Source of the DNA: Verrucomicrobia bacterium SCGC AAA164-E04
GTDB taxonomy: Bacteria; Verrucomicrobiota; Verrucomicrobiia; Limisphaerales; AAA164-E04
Direction: 5' to 3'
DNA length: 52,479 nt
Assembly (NCBI GenBank): GCA_000383715.1
Contig: KB911990.1
Coordinates: 1 to 52,479, forward strand
A model generated the notes under the pieces. The model made no database searches. It saw only the letters and a list, made by a program, of their open reading frames with translations, and had not been told where the DNA came from. The position numbers and the translations under genes were made by a program. Positions 25,787 through 35,866 of the stretch are shown here, one piece after another; within the stretch, counting starts at the first letter, position 1; the number at the start of each line of letters is the position of its first letter.

Positions 25787-28366
25787 ATGATGAAGTTTAG
25801 TATTATTCTTTTGATAAGTATGTTGCCGTGCATAGCCATGGCTCAGAGTGGTGATAAGGCTGGGGAAGCTCAGGCTCCTCTGCCTGAACATTTGCGTCTT
25901 CCTGCCTCTCCTCCATTGACCCCGACAGATGCGCTTGCCAGTTTTCAGCTACCCCCTGAGTTCGAAATAGAACTCGTAGTTTCTGAACCCTTGATAGGCG
26001 ATCCAGTTGCAATGGAATTCGATCCAGACGGTAGAATCTGGGTAGTGGAAATGCGGGGTTATATGCCGAACATCCAAGGTACTGACGAAGATGCCCCTGT
26101 GGGCCGCATTGTAGTGCTTGAGGATGAGAACAATGATGGTCAGATGGACAAATCTACGGTTTTTCTGGACAATCTGGTCATGCCGAGAGCCATTGCACTC
26201 ATTGACGGCGGACTGGTTGTAGCAGAACCCCCTCGCCTGTGGTTCTGCAAGGATCTGGACGGAGATTTAAAGTGTGATGAAAAGATTGAAATAGCGGGTG
26301 ACTACGCAACTCAGAATGATCCAAAACACGGGCTTAGGTCCAACCCAGAACATGCCTCCAATGGTTTGATGTGGGCTCTTGACAATTGGATTTACAGTGC
26401 CAACCACACAACTCGGTTCCGTTATTCAAAAGGTGCATGGGACCGTGAACAAACACATTCCAGAGGTCAGTGGGGTATTAGTCAGGATGATTACGGCCGG
26501 GTATTTTACAACTCAAACAGTGATCAGTTGCGCGGAGACCTGATTCCTTCCGAATACTTGAAGCGGAATTCAAATTACAGAGATGCAAGGGGAGCAAGTG
26601 TCCGACTGGCGAAGGATCAATCTGTCTGGCCTGCTCGCATCAATCCGGGTGTAAATCGCGGATACCGCAAGGGAACCCTGCGAGAGGACGGTAAGCTCGC
26701 CCGATACACGGGCGCGTGCGGACCTGTGATTTACAGAGGGAACCAATTTCCATCCGAATATGTCGGTAACGCCTTCGTGTGCGAACCTACGGGCAATTTT
26801 GTTCGTCGAAATATTCTGAACGAGTCACAGGGCGCAATCAATGCTGTCAACGCCTATGATCGCATGGAGTTCTTGACATCTACTGATGAAAGGTTTCGCC
26901 CTGTGAATGCATACAATGGTCCTGATGGTTCTTTATACGTTGTCGATTTTTACCGGGGTTTGATTCAGCACCGTATTTACCTTACTTCATTCCTGAGAAA
27001 ACAGATTGAGGATCGTGGCCTCTACGAACCCATTGGCCTCGGGCGCATTTATCGTGTGACTTACAAGGGGAAGGATGCAAAGCAGTCACCAGCCATGTCC
27101 TCAATGAGCAGTTCGAAACTTGCCAAACAACTGGGGCACCTCAATGGATGGAACCGAAGCACGGCTCAAAGACTGTTGGTTGAGAAAAACGACCCGAGCG
27201 TTCAACCGCTGATTGAGCAGATGGCCTCCAGCCACCGAAACCACCTGGCCCAGCTCCATTCCCTCTGGACCTTGGATGGCATGGGTGGTGTCGATTGGGC
27301 CATCCTCAAAGAGGCCCTTAAGTCGACTCACCCAAAAGTACGGTCGGCTGCCATACGCTTGTCTGAGCCTCAACTGAAGACATCATTGAAGCCGATCGTG
27401 TTGGAGCAATTGCTGAGCCACCAATACGATGTACCTGAAGTTCAATTACAATTGGTGTTGAGCCTGGGCCAAACCAGCAGTAACAAGGCAATCAAAGCGG
27501 CAGCTTCCATACTGACTCAGAATTTGGAGCACCCTTACATGCGTAGTGCCGTTCTCTCTGGAATGAAAGGGAAAGAAGTTGATCTTCTGACTGAAATCAT
27601 CAACCGATCCAACTGGTGGGCAAAGAAAAGTGAAAAAGCCGCGAGCCAGATCTACACAGAAATTGCGAAGTGTATCATACGATCCAGAGACGCAGAAGCA
27701 ATTGAAACAGCCATTCAATTGGCTGCCAAGGCAGAGGTCGGCACATCAGTCGCTTTACTGACCGGATTTCGTGAATCAGCGTTCAAACGATCTCAGGGAA
27801 AATGGATACTCGATGGTCAGCAAATCGTCCTCAACAAAAAAGTGGAAGCGCTGAATGATCTGCTGGCTTCTCCTGATGAGAAACGTGCGGTTCTTGCCAA
27901 GGAGCTTTACAAGGCGTTCTCATGGCCTGGGAAGGCTGAGTTGAAAACATTGAGTCCTGAAGTAGTCGCACTCACCTCAGAACAGCAAGCTCGTTTCGAT
28001 ACTGGCCGTGACCTCTACGCGATCAGTTGCGGGGCATGCCACCAGCCACACGGACTTGGACAGGATGGTCTAGCCCCTCCGTTGAAAGACTCCGATTGGT
28101 CAACGGGCTCGAAGGAGCGCATGATCAGGATAGTGCTCCACGGACTACAGGGCCCCATCGAGGTTCATGGTAAGAAGTGGGAACTTATCATGCCCGGATT
28201 GTCTGTTTTTGACGATGAGCAGATTGCTTCCATCATGACATATGTCAGGCGTGAATGGGGACACACAGCAAGCCCTGTGGATCCTTCAGAAGTAAAAACC
28301 ATCCGCGCTCAATATCCCGGACGCGAAGACATGTGGACTGTGAAAGATTTGCTGAAGATCCAGTGA
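25787..28366 (+). CDS. PVC-type membrane-bound dehydrogenase: beta-propeller plus cytochrome c
   Basis: About 859 residues. A signal peptide (MMKFSIILLISMLPCIAMAQ) leads into a PVC-type propeller domain (about 35-430): EFEIELVVSEPLIGDPVAME, DPDGRIWVVEMRGYMP, and DENNDGQMD, which looks like a calcium loop. Helical HEAT-like sequence runs about 440-720. A cytochrome c domain follows, with heme motif CGACH at 748-752 and a later Met ligand candidate in IMPGLS. The frame opens 26 codons earlier, but that extension lacks export features, so ATG at 25787 is used. These proteins are thought to oxidise sugars or alcohols in the periplasm, but no substrate is proven. The SDR gene follows after 1 nt. 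Confidence 0.9.
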   Translation: MMKFSIILLISMLPCIAMAQSGDKAGEAQAPLPEHLRLPASPPLTPTDALASFQLPPEFEIELVVSEPLIGDPVAMEFDPDGRIWVVEMRGYMPNIQGTDEDAPVGRIVVLEDENNDGQMDKSTVFLDNLVMPRAIALIDGGLVVAEPPRLWFCKDLDGDLKCDEKIEIAGDYATQNDPKHGLRSNPEHASNGLMWALDNWIYSANHTTRFRYSKGAWDREQTHSRGQWGISQDDYGRVFYNSNSDQLRGDLIPSEYLKRNSNYRDARGASVRLAKDQSVWPARINPGVNRGYRKGTLREDGKLARYTGACGPVIYRGNQFPSEYVGNAFVCEPTGNFVRRNILNESQGAINAVNAYDRMEFLTSTDERFRPVNAYNGPDGSLYVVDFYRGLIQHRIYLTSFLRKQIEDRGLYEPIGLGRIYRVTYKGKDAKQSPAMSSMSSSKLAKQLGHLNGWNRSTAQRLLVEKNDPSVQPLIEQMASSHRNHLAQLHSLWTLDGMGGVDWAILKEALKSTHPKVRSAAIRLSEPQLKTSLKPIVLEQLLSHQYDVPEVQLQLVLSLGQTSSNKAIKAAASILTQNLEHPYMRSAVLSGMKGKEVDLLTEIINRSNWWAKKSEKAASQIYTEIAKCIIRSRDAEAIETAIQLAAKAEVGTSVALLTGFRESAFKRSQGKWILDGQQIVLNKKVEALNDLLASPDEKRAVLAKELYKAFSWPGKAELKTLSPEVVALTSEQQARFDTGRDLYAISCGACHQPHGLGQDGLAPPLKDSDWSTGSKERMIRIVLHGLQGPIEVHGKKWELIMPGLSVFDDEQIASIMTYVRREWGHTASPVDPSEVKTIRAQYPGREDMWTVKDLLKIQ

Positions 28367-28367
28367 T

Positions 28368-29135
28368 ATGTTTCGACTTGACGATAAAATCACATTGGTG
28401 ACGGGCGCAGGTTCCGGAATTGGCGAGTCAATCGCAAAGCTCTTCGGTCAATCCGGAGCTTTTGTCGGTGTCATTGATCGCGATCAGTCATCAGCAGAAG
28501 CAACCTCAAAATCCATCCGGGAGTCAGGCGGCAAATCAGAAGCCTTTCACTTTGACGTATGCAATGCAAAAGCGTGCAATGATCTTGCGGAGTCATTACA
28601 GGAGAGGTTTGGACGTATTGATATCCTGGTAAACAACGCAGGAATTGGCCATGTTGGTACTTTACTCGATACCGAAGCTGAAGATCTTGACCGGATGTAT
28701 GATGTCAATGTGAAAGGCATTTTCAACATGACCAAGGCCGTGCTGATGGATATGGTAGGTTGTGGTAAGGGAAACATCATCAATCTGGCATCCATCGGGG
28801 GAGTCGTTGCCGTACGGGACCGGCTGGCCTACTGCACTACGAAATTTGCTGTCGTTGGTTTCACAAAATGTATCGCCTTGGATCATGCAAGCGAGGGCAT
28901 TCGGTGCAACTGCATTTGTCCCGGACGCGTGGAAACACCATTTGTGAAAGCCAGGCTTGCCGAGTATCCTGATCCGGAAAAAGCATATCAGGACATGGCA
29001 TCCACCCAGGCACTAGGTCGCATGGCTAAACCTGAGGAAATTGCTTCTGCAGCCCTATATCTAGCAAGTGATGAATCGTCGTTTGTTACAGGGACTCCAT
29101 TTCTAATTGATGGTGGATGGAGCGCAGGAAAATAA
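28368..29135 (+). CDS. Short-chain dehydrogenase/reductase (classical SDR)
   Basis: 255 residues, the standard SDR length. The NAD(P)-binding TGAGSGIG lies at 12-19, NNAG at 89-92, and catalytic Ser142, Tyr155 and Lys159 in the YxxxK arrangement (AYCTTKF). Asp at the end of strand 2 (GVIDRDQ) suggests NAD(H) preference. Family members oxidise or reduce sugars, polyols or keto groups in the cytoplasm. It starts 1 nt after the propeller/cytochrome gene, so the two are coupled, suggesting that one pathway uses both a periplasmic and a cytosolic oxidation. Substrate unknown. Confidence 0.93.
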   Translation: MFRLDDKITLVTGAGSGIGESIAKLFGQSGAFVGVIDRDQSSAEATSKSIRESGGKSEAFHFDVCNAKACNDLAESLQERFGRIDILVNNAGIGHVGTLLDTEAEDLDRMYDVNVKGIFNMTKAVLMDMVGCGKGNIINLASIGGVVAVRDRLAYCTTKFAVVGFTKCIALDHASEGIRCNCICPGRVETPFVKARLAEYPDPEKAYQDMASTQALGRMAKPEEIASAALYLASDESSFVTGTPFLIDGGWSAGK

Positions 29136-29246
29136 TGCTCGGATCTACCTCTTGACACTTTTTCCCATCAGATCTGAATGAACGAACGTTAATCGTAACT
29201 CCACGATTGGAATCTATCATTCACATCGACTGAATCGTATAGTTCC

Positions 29247-30680
29247 TTACAGACTACCCTTCTTTTCCAAATGTGGAAGTGTGTCAGGTGTCACGTAAAC
29301 TCCTGTTGTCATCTTCAAAGGTACGGGAGATTTTGGATGTTTGAATGTAAATTCGAGCATGAAAGCGCGCCAACCTTTTTCAGGACTATCTATTTGTACA
29401 CTGTAGTTGAACCCAGAAGCATCGGTTGGCAATACGTCTTTAGAGGTCCAATTACGCCCAATTGTATCCACTCGAAAATCTCTGGCTTGTGGATTATCTG
29501 CATGCCATATCTTCACCGATTTCGGACTTCCACCTGTCACTTTGGCAGTTAAATGACCGGGGGAAGCGGATTCCCACTCCAGTTCAGGGATGGCTAAATC
29601 ATGAATGATTGAAAAATAGCCCGCCATTAGTGTTTCCCAGGCATCGGTATCCCTCAGACTGTGTTCACCGTTCGGTACGTAGCGAATATTTTTTGGACCT
29701 TCGAGCTGATCATAGTAAAAACGCCAGGAATCAGGCAAAAAGAATTGGTCACCTGTTGCATTGATCATGAATTTGGGCATCGTCAATCGATCACGATATT
29801 CAAAAGGCTCAACAATTTTCATTAGTTTCTGGTATTCTGGTGAATCCTGCCATTCCATGATACCCATTGTTTCGTAGTCCCCAACCGCAGGCGCGTAAAA
29901 TCCATAGGCGTTGAAATGGTGTTTAAAAGAAGGCACGACATTAAGCATGTCAATCACGATCGGGAAAATAGCTCGCACCCGTTTATCCACTGCTGCTGTT
30001 GTCCATGTAGTCCATCCACGCTTGGAACCGCCAGCAACCACAAATTCGCGCACAGAAATTTGCCCTCCCTTCTCTGTGGAACAGAATTCAGTGACGGTAT
30101 CCATGGCTCGAACGGCCGCTTTTGTCATAGGAAGCCGGGCCGGCCACTTGTCATCGCCCGTCTTCAGGTATTTGTCCCAGGAATATGCGATCAAAGCATC
30201 CTCATAACGCTCTTCACCATCATCAGCAAAAACTAGAGGTTGATTCGGTACCATTTTCAATTCAGCGACAACCGAACCACTCGCTGCCGCGATTGTTGCC
30301 AATTTTCCATCTGGTTCATCAATAGAATCACTTTTATTGCTCCCTCCACCGATGAATAATAGAGAGGTATCTGAAAGCACATTTTTAGGAACCACTATAT
30401 TGAGCCAATGCTTCCATATGGGCCTGTCAACCTCATCAGCGGTGAGCCATTTCTGAGAAGTCAGCTCCAGCACATGCACATGCACTTTCCCTGCATCCAT
30501 GGACCTCACCAGTCGATGTTCGAAGTGAGCATCTGATTGATAAACATAACGATCGAGCGCAGTACCTTCGGGTACTCTTGCATTAGGATGATGGGCAGCA
30601 GAGATTTTAATGATCATTAAAAATGAGCCAAGAACCAAGCCTCCGTGTAAGCGTCTTTGTAGGAATCTTCCAAGTTTCAT
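29247..30680 (-). CDS. PhoPQ-activated pathogenicity-related (PqaA-like) alpha/beta hydrolase, exported
   Basis: 477 residues. A signal peptide-like segment (about 10-28, ending ISAAHH) precedes the family pattern: LDRYVYQSDAHFEHRLV, KHWLNIVVPKN, FIGGGSNKSD, YSWDKYLKTGDDKWPARLPM. The nucleophile elbow is GGSKRGW with Ser219, and NATGDQFFLPDSWRFYYDQL carries the later catalytic Asp region. This is the PqaA-like family (alpha/beta hydrolase fold), known mainly by name. The physiological substrate is unknown. It follows the NagB-like gene by 29 nt on the same strand, so they are probably co-transcribed. Start is ATG at 30680. Confidence 0.9.
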   Translation of the reverse strand: MKLGRFLQRRLHGGLVLGSFLMIIKISAAHHPNARVPEGTALDRYVYQSDAHFEHRLVRSMDAGKVHVHVLELTSQKWLTADEVDRPIWKHWLNIVVPKNVLSDTSLLFIGGGSNKSDSIDEPDGKLATIAAASGSVVAELKMVPNQPLVFADDGEERYEDALIAYSWDKYLKTGDDKWPARLPMTKAAVRAMDTVTEFCSTEKGGQISVREFVVAGGSKRGWTTWTTAAVDKRVRAIFPIVIDMLNVVPSFKHHFNAYGFYAPAVGDYETMGIMEWQDSPEYQKLMKIVEPFEYRDRLTMPKFMINATGDQFFLPDSWRFYYDQLEGPKNIRYVPNGEHSLRDTDAWETLMAGYFSIIHDLAIPELEWESASPGHLTAKVTGGSPKSVKIWHADNPQARDFRVDTIGRNWTSKDVLPTDASGFNYSVQIDSPEKGWRAFMLEFTFKHPKSPVPLKMTTGVYVTPDTLPHLEKKGSL

Positions 30681-30709
30681 GATTATAAAGCAAAAATTTG
30701 ATAAGCGTT

Positions 30710-31648
30710 CTAATGCATTTCAACATCACAATGCCCGATACCACCAACATAAAAATTAAATTGAACGTTTGGATGGTCTGCAAGCAGCGACATCGGGACA
30801 GCACTGTCTGCGATACCCTTGGCTATCATTAGCGTGGTTAAGCGCTGGCCGAATGGATTGTCATGTGCACCGGCATGCCAGATGGAAACTTTATCAGCCA
30901 TCCAGGTCTCCTTGGGACCAACGGTTACGGCTTGGGTCGGCACCATCGAAATATTACCTCCTCCTGAAGTTCTGGCGTTCTGTGCTATGGTCAGTGGGTG
31001 AAGCTCGACTACACGGGTAGAAAGTTTTCGATAGACATGAGCACTGGGTGGCTCTGATTTGTATTTGCCTTTTCTGCGAGGAGGGTCATTGAATGCCCAA
31101 TGCTTAACATCACCCTGTCCGCCCTGCATGACCGCACATCGAACGCCATCCCATGATTTTTTGTAACTTGTGGAATCAGCCTTAGGAAAATGCAGGTTCT
31201 GATCGGGCAATCTCAAGGATTTCCGGATTCGGTTAAAACATAAATCCTTATCGGCACGCTCGAAACTCAAGGGATGTGTGATATCCACTTCCTTCCCATC
31301 CACACACCACTCATCCATTCCCCAAAAATGACTGGATCGGATATCAATTCCCAGATCATTCACAAGTCTGGCAACAAGCGGTAACTGCTCCGTTGGGCCG
31401 ATAGGCCCACAAATGCCAACTGGATTGTCTATGGTGGATTGTTTCCAAGCATGTATGTATTCAAGTGCTTCAGCCAAATAGAATTCTTCAAGAGTATCAT
31501 AAAAAACAATTTTGAAGCCCGGACGTGACAACCCCTTTAGTTTTCTTGCGGTTAGAGACGCAGCATCCTTGATCAACGCATCATCCAGAGTGGTATAATC
31601 CCACCAATCCGGAGCAATTTGGCTCAGTTTACGTGACATGATTTCCAT
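30710..31648 (-). CDS. NagB/6-phosphogluconolactonase-like protein with altered active site
   Basis: About 312 residues. The fold is recognisable from [20 protein letters not shown] (sugar-phosphate isomerase start), [10 protein letters not shown] (Asp112 matches the base Asp72 of E. coli NagB) and [14 protein letters not shown] at 176-189, which corresponds to GGVGNDGHIAFNEP in NagB. His183 aligns with His143, but Asp141 is replaced by Val181, Gly142 by Lys182 and Glu148 by Asp188. The protein is longer than NagB at about 266 residues. It may act on a different amino sugar or have lost deaminase activity. TTG 31675 is an alternative start; ATG at 31648 is used. It sits between the PqaA-like and GDPD genes on the same strand. 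Confidence 0.82.
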   Translation of the reverse strand: MEIMSRKLSQIAPDWWDYTTLDDALIKDAASLTARKLKGLSRPGFKIVFYDTLEEFYLAEALEYIHAWKQSTIDNPVGICGPIGPTEQLPLVARLVNDLGIDIRSSHFWGMDEWCVDGKEVDITHPLSFERADKDLCFNRIRKSLRLPDQNLHFPKADSTSYKKSWDGVRCAVMQGGQGDVKHWAFNDPPRRKGKYKSEPPSAHVYRKLSTRVVELHPLTIAQNARTSGGGNISMVPTQAVTVGPKETWMADKVSIWHAGAHDNPFGQRLTTLMIAKGIADSAVPMSLLADHPNVQFNFYVGGIGHCDVEMH

Positions 31649-31796
31649 TGTTAATTTACCCAGCAAATAGGTCAAGGCTCTCTTGATGTGATGATTGTGG
31701 TATACAGGAAGCTTCGCTCGCTTTGTTCAGATAAATCTCAATCTCATTGAAATCAATATTTCCAGGCCAGGGAGGAGCTTTGGTTTCCCCTTCATT

Positions 31797-32882
31797 TCAG
31801 CGAAAAGGATATTTTAATCGCTCCGATTGCAATGGTGTAGCCACCGCTCCCGTCTTTTTGTCTGACAAGCGATAAAGATTTTTGGATTTGAGGTATTCTA
31901 CCACCAAATCGGGCCTGTCAGATTGAATGTAGTCGGCACCTGCCTCCACCGCTATTTCCATGCAGTAAGGCGTATCGGCCCGTCCAAGACAATTGACAAA
32001 CGCCTGACAGCCGTGTGTGTGCGCCAGACGTATCGCCTGTTCACTGACGCCATGCCAATCCATATTGATCAGTGAAGGTCTTAGTGTGCGGGCTAACTCA
32101 GGCACCTGTAGAGGGTAGTCAGCAGTAGGACGTATGCGCATTCGAGGTTCGAGCTGACTGATCGCACGGCAACGATCCCACGAACCGTACATGGTCGATT
32201 GTTCAATCATTTCCGTATCCCTGACTAGTTGGATAAGCTTCGAAATATCGCCTTCCTTGTAATCCAAATCCGGATCAATCCTGCCTTTCATGATGCCCAG
32301 CGCTTCTTTGAGTGTTGGAACACGAATTATTCCCTTGCCTTCATGCTTGATTGCCAGTGCGCGAATTTCGTCCAAGGTCAGCCTGTCTACACGCCCGCGG
32401 CCGTTTGTCGTTCGATCGACTGTCTCATCATGCATCAATACAAGGTAGCCGTCACTCGTTTGTCGGATATCCACTTCGATTAAATCCGCACCTACTTCAA
32501 TGGCTTTTTCAATCGCTGGCAATGTGTTCTCAGGCGGCCCCAGTAAAGCCCCCCCGCGGTGCGCGACGACTCGAACACCCGGCCATTGATACATAATATG
32601 TAAATTGGAGTCCCGTTCGTGATAAACGCGCAATAAACGTCCATGCACGGGTTCAACCCAACCTACAAACAATTGCCCCCCTACTCGACCATATACCTCG
32701 TAGTATGTCCCTTGGTCGGAAGTGATCACATTACTGACGTTTTCAACAACCCCCCCTGTATGGATTTCAACAACGTGTATCGCTTCCAACCGAGAGACTT
32801 GGGCGGACAATAAGGATGAGAACAGAAAATAAACAACACTAACAAAAAGCAACAATCTCGATTGATTTTTTCTGACTTGCAT
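31797..32882 (-). CDS. Exported glycerophosphodiester phosphodiesterase
   Basis: 361 residues. A signal peptide (about 1-27, ending LLSAQ) and an N-terminal beta-rich region (about 30-95) precede the GDPD domain. It has the catalytic pair H108-R109 in VVAHRGGALL, PPENT at about 115-119, the metal ligands E135 and D137 in LIEVDIRQ, and H150 in LMHDETVDRTTNGRG. All residues for the reaction are present. GDPD enzymes cleave glycerophosphodiesters to sn-glycerol-3-phosphate and an alcohol, here probably in the periplasm. It is upstream of the NagB-like gene (148 nt) and divergent from argA. The N-terminal extra domain is not a known one to me. Start is ATG at 32882. Confidence 0.92.
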   Translation of the reverse strand: MQVRKNQSRLLLFVSVVYFLFSSLLSAQVSRLEAIHVVEIHTGGVVENVSNVITSDQGTYYEVYGRVGGQLFVGWVEPVHGRLLRVYHERDSNLHIMYQWPGVRVVAHRGGALLGPPENTLPAIEKAIEVGADLIEVDIRQTSDGYLVLMHDETVDRTTNGRGRVDRLTLDEIRALAIKHEGKGIIRVPTLKEALGIMKGRIDPDLDYKEGDISKLIQLVRDTEMIEQSTMYGSWDRCRAISQLEPRMRIRPTADYPLQVPELARTLRPSLINMDWHGVSEQAIRLAHTHGCQAFVNCLGRADTPYCMEIAVEAGADYIQSDRPDLVVEYLKSKNLYRLSDKKTGAVATPLQSERLKYPFR

Positions 32883-33061
32883 TGTTCGGATGCTACTTCA
32901 AAAAATGGTTTTGGTCCATTTCAGTTTATTTGTATTGATATGAAAATGATTGTGTTGAAAGCAAAAGCTTCCTATGGATGTGAAGTGTGCAGCGGCAGCA
33001 TGGATTAAGAGGTATTTGAGATGGATTTCATCATGCAACATTTAAACAGGTAAAAAGGCCA

Positions 33062-34342
33062 GTGAAACTTACGGACTTAAGAGGCATTTTACAGTATATC
33101 CCACGCTTCAGAGACAAGATTTTTGTGATCAGTCTTGATGGCGCGGTCGTGGCAGGGGAGAATTTTTCCAATCTTTTGTTGGATATCGCTCTCCTGCGCT
33201 CATTGAACATACGCCCTGTATTGGTCCATGGTGCGGCCCAACAAATTGAATCATGGTCCAAACAAACCCATCACTCCCCGAGTAATACAGATGGCACGGG
33301 CATCACCGATGAAAGCACACTCCAAGTGGCGTTACAGGCTTCTACAATGGTGACGCACCAGATACTTGAGAAGTTATCCACCTCTGATCTGCGAGGAGCT
33401 TCAACGAACGCCATCATTGCGCACCCAAAAGGTATTATCCAGGGAGTAGATCAGCAACACACCGGTAAGATAGAAAGGGTAGACGAACGCTTACTTGAGC
33501 TATTGATTGGGCAGGATATCATTCCAGTTATTTCGCCCCTGGGTTTTGATGGTGAAGGAAAAACTTTCAGGGTAAATTCAGACGCAGTTGCCCTTGCAGT
33601 AGCCAAGTCGTTGAAGGCAGCGAAGCTCATTTATATCACGACACAGGATGGGCTTGTTTTCAATGGGGAACTCATCCGTCAAATGGCAGTCAATGAACTC
33701 GATGAAAGGCTGTCCACCGAGGAGAGCCTTTTTTCACCTCAGAGCCTCTCCAAAGCTCAACATGCAGCAGAAGCCTGCCGCTGGCATGTACCAAGGGCTC
33801 ATATCATCAATGGTGGCGTGGCAGAGGGGCTTCTCGCGGAAGTTTTCTCCAATGAGGGCATTGGCACTTTGATTTACGCCAACAAATATCAGCAAATACG
33901 ACCGGCCAAGAAACGAGACATTTCAATATTGCTGCAGATGACTCGTGGCTCGGTTGCTAATGATGAATTAATGAAGCGAACCCGCACTGCCATTGAAAAA
34001 AATATTGGCGACTATTTTATTTTTGAAATCGATCATCATCCGATTGGATGTGTGGCCTTGCATCCATATCCTGCGCAGCAAAAAGGGGAACTTGCATTCC
34101 TTTACGTGAATCCATCTCACGAGAATCAGGGTATCGGAGTCAAGCTGATCCAGTTTGTGGAGGATCAGGCACTAGACGCGGGATTGAATTCCCTTTTCTT
34201 GCTCTCAACTCAGGCTTTTGCCTATTTCCACACGAAGGCAGCATATCAGGAAGGACGTCCAGAGGATCTTCCTGAAGAAAGACTCAAAAAATACATCAAA
34301 AACGGGAGGAACTCCCGAATCCTTACTAAATCTCTGCGTTGA
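33062..34342 (+). CDS. argA: Amino-acid N-acetyltransferase (N-acetylglutamate synthase)
   Basis: 426 residues with GTG start at 33062. The N-terminal amino-acid-kinase-like domain (about 1-275) has FVISLDGAVVAGENF, RPVLVHGAAQQIE, the Asn/Asp stretch FRVNSDAVALAVA and INGGVAEGLLAEVFSNEGIG. A GNAT acetyltransferase domain follows (about 283-426), with FLYVNPSHENQGIGVKLIQF as the acetyl-CoA loop. The E. coli ArgA-type fusion makes N-acetyl-L-glutamate, the first step of arginine synthesis, and is usually feedback-inhibited by arginine through the kinase domain. The upstream stretch holds AGG at 33048-33050 and AAGG at 33055-33058. It converges on aroC with a 5-nt gap. Confidence 0.93.
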   Translation: MKLTDLRGILQYIPRFRDKIFVISLDGAVVAGENFSNLLLDIALLRSLNIRPVLVHGAAQQIESWSKQTHHSPSNTDGTGITDESTLQVALQASTMVTHQILEKLSTSDLRGASTNAIIAHPKGIIQGVDQQHTGKIERVDERLLELLIGQDIIPVISPLGFDGEGKTFRVNSDAVALAVAKSLKAAKLIYITTQDGLVFNGELIRQMAVNELDERLSTEESLFSPQSLSKAQHAAEACRWHVPRAHIINGGVAEGLLAEVFSNEGIGTLIYANKYQQIRPAKKRDISILLQMTRGSVANDELMKRTRTAIEKNIGDYFIFEIDHHPIGCVALHPYPAQQKGELAFLYVNPSHENQGIGVKLIQFVEDQALDAGLNSLFLLSTQAFAYFHTKAAYQEGRPEDLPEERLKKYIKNGRNSRILTKSLR

Positions 34343-34347
34343 ATCAA

Positions 34348-35430
34348 CTACGTGCACTGTGCCTTGTGCCGTAGAGCGTGATCCATCAAAACCAAGGCAG
34401 TCATCGCTTCCACCATCGGAACGGCCCGCGGCAAAACGCATGGATCATGGCGTCCACGCCCTTTCAAAGTGGTGTTCTTCAATGAGCTATCCACAGTATC
34501 CTGCTCATGCATCACGGTAGCCGTTGGCTTGAAAGCAACTCGGAAATAAACGGGTTGGCCGTTGGATATACCGCCCTGCACACCCCCTGAACGATTGGAA
34601 GTCGTAAACACATTACCTTCATCATCAGCGCGGTAATGGTCATTGTGCTGCATTCCGGTGAACCGAATACCATCAAACCCGGAACCAACGTCAAATCCCT
34701 TGGAAGCTGGTAAACTCAACATTGCTTTTGCCAAATCAGCTTCCAATCGGTCAAACACAGGACTCCCCCAACCCGCCGGCACCCCACGTGCAATGCCCTC
34801 CACAATACCTCCAACACTATCTCCAGCTTTCCGTATCGATTCAATCCGATCGATCATTTTTTCGGCACAGGCACTATCGGGACAGCGAACAATGTTGGAT
34901 TCAATTTGTTCAAGAGTCACGGAATCAAGGTTTACTTCAGATACAATGTCCTGAACCTGTTTCACATAAGCTAGCACCTCGACCCCATGACGTTGCTTCA
35001 ATACTTTTTTCGCAACAGCACCCGCAGCAACTCGACCAATGGTTTCACGAGCGCTGCTTCGTCCTCCGCCTTGCCAGTTACGAATGCCGTATTTGGTTTG
35101 ATAGGTGAAATCGGCATGAGATGGGCGAAATTTCTCTGCCATTTCAGAATAAGCTTCTGGTCTGGCATCTTTGTTCTTTACCCACATCATGACCGGAGTC
35201 CCCAAGGTTTTGCCCTCGAATACGCCCGAAAGGATTTCAACACGATCTTTTTCGTCTCGAGGCGTCACTATTTTTGATTGTCCGGGACGACGCCGATCCA
35301 AGTCAGGCTGAATATCCTCCTTTGATAATTCAATACAAGGAGGACAACCATCAAGCACTACGCCGACACCACCGCCATGCGATTCACCCCACGTTGTGAT
35401 TCGAAACAATTGTCCGAAAGTATTTCCCAT
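34348..35430 (-). CDS. aroC: Chorismate synthase
   Basis: 360 residues, full length. It opens [20 protein letters not shown] and carries the characteristic GESHG motif near 15-19, [18 protein letters not shown] and the late [18 protein letters not shown]. It converts 5-enolpyruvylshikimate-3-phosphate to chorismate using reduced FMN, the last common step to the aromatic amino acids. It stands alone in this window apart from the convergent argA, so no aromatic operon is visible. ATG at 35430 is preceded immediately by GAGGA, a ribosome-binding site unusually close to the start. Confidence 0.97.
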   Translation of the reverse strand: MGNTFGQLFRITTWGESHGGGVGVVLDGCPPCIELSKEDIQPDLDRRRPGQSKIVTPRDEKDRVEILSGVFEGKTLGTPVMMWVKNKDARPEAYSEMAEKFRPSHADFTYQTKYGIRNWQGGGRSSARETIGRVAAGAVAKKVLKQRHGVEVLAYVKQVQDIVSEVNLDSVTLEQIESNIVRCPDSACAEKMIDRIESIRKAGDSVGGIVEGIARGVPAGWGSPVFDRLEADLAKAMLSLPASKGFDVGSGFDGIRFTGMQHNDHYRADDEGNVFTTSNRSGGVQGGISNGQPVYFRVAFKPTATVMHEQDTVDSSLKNTTLKGRGRHDPCVLPRAVPMVEAMTALVLMDHALRHKAQCT

Positions 35431-35866
35431 TCCTCAACAATGCTCAAAAAGTCAATCGAGGTCAAATACTGCGAAGCCAAAGGTGATTGGGAACATGATC
35501 CAACAAGCGCAACTCTCATTTGAAAACGGATGCTTCCTTGAGGCTTTGTGACGGGCATCAATAAACGTGAGAGGTGCATGACATAGACCAAACACATCGC
35601 AATAAAGGGGTCGCGCATGAAAGAATGGCGGCTTTTCCGAATATTTAAACACTGAGTCGTTAAATACGCACATGACCTTATGAATCAACCGAATGGACCT
35701 GCCTGTTTGATAAGAAAAATCAAGGTATCTGGACCAGAATCTCCCAATCAATCAATGATTTGAGGTGAAAATCTAGAGGACTCTTGGGGTTTGATTAATC
35801 GTGTCTGACCTTCGTCTCGAGAGAATATGGCTTTACATCCACGCAGGATTCACAAGATAACCTGCA
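35431..35866. other. 436-bp intergenic region, no gene recognised
   Basis: Between aroC and the GGDEF gene, both on the minus strand, I see only short frames without family resemblance, none with a good start context. No tRNA-like arm pattern or terminator was found. It presumably carries the aroC promoter and the GGDEF 3' region. Confidence 0.4.

Noticed and set aside
29191..29208. AATCGT/ACGATT hairpin between the convergent SDR and PqaA-like genes
   Set aside because: Only 6 bp with no T-run on either strand, so not called as a terminator.
35452..35751. 99-residue minus-strand frame upstream of aroC
   Set aside because: Rich in Cys, Phe and His with no recognisable domain or start context; overlaps the probable aroC promoter.
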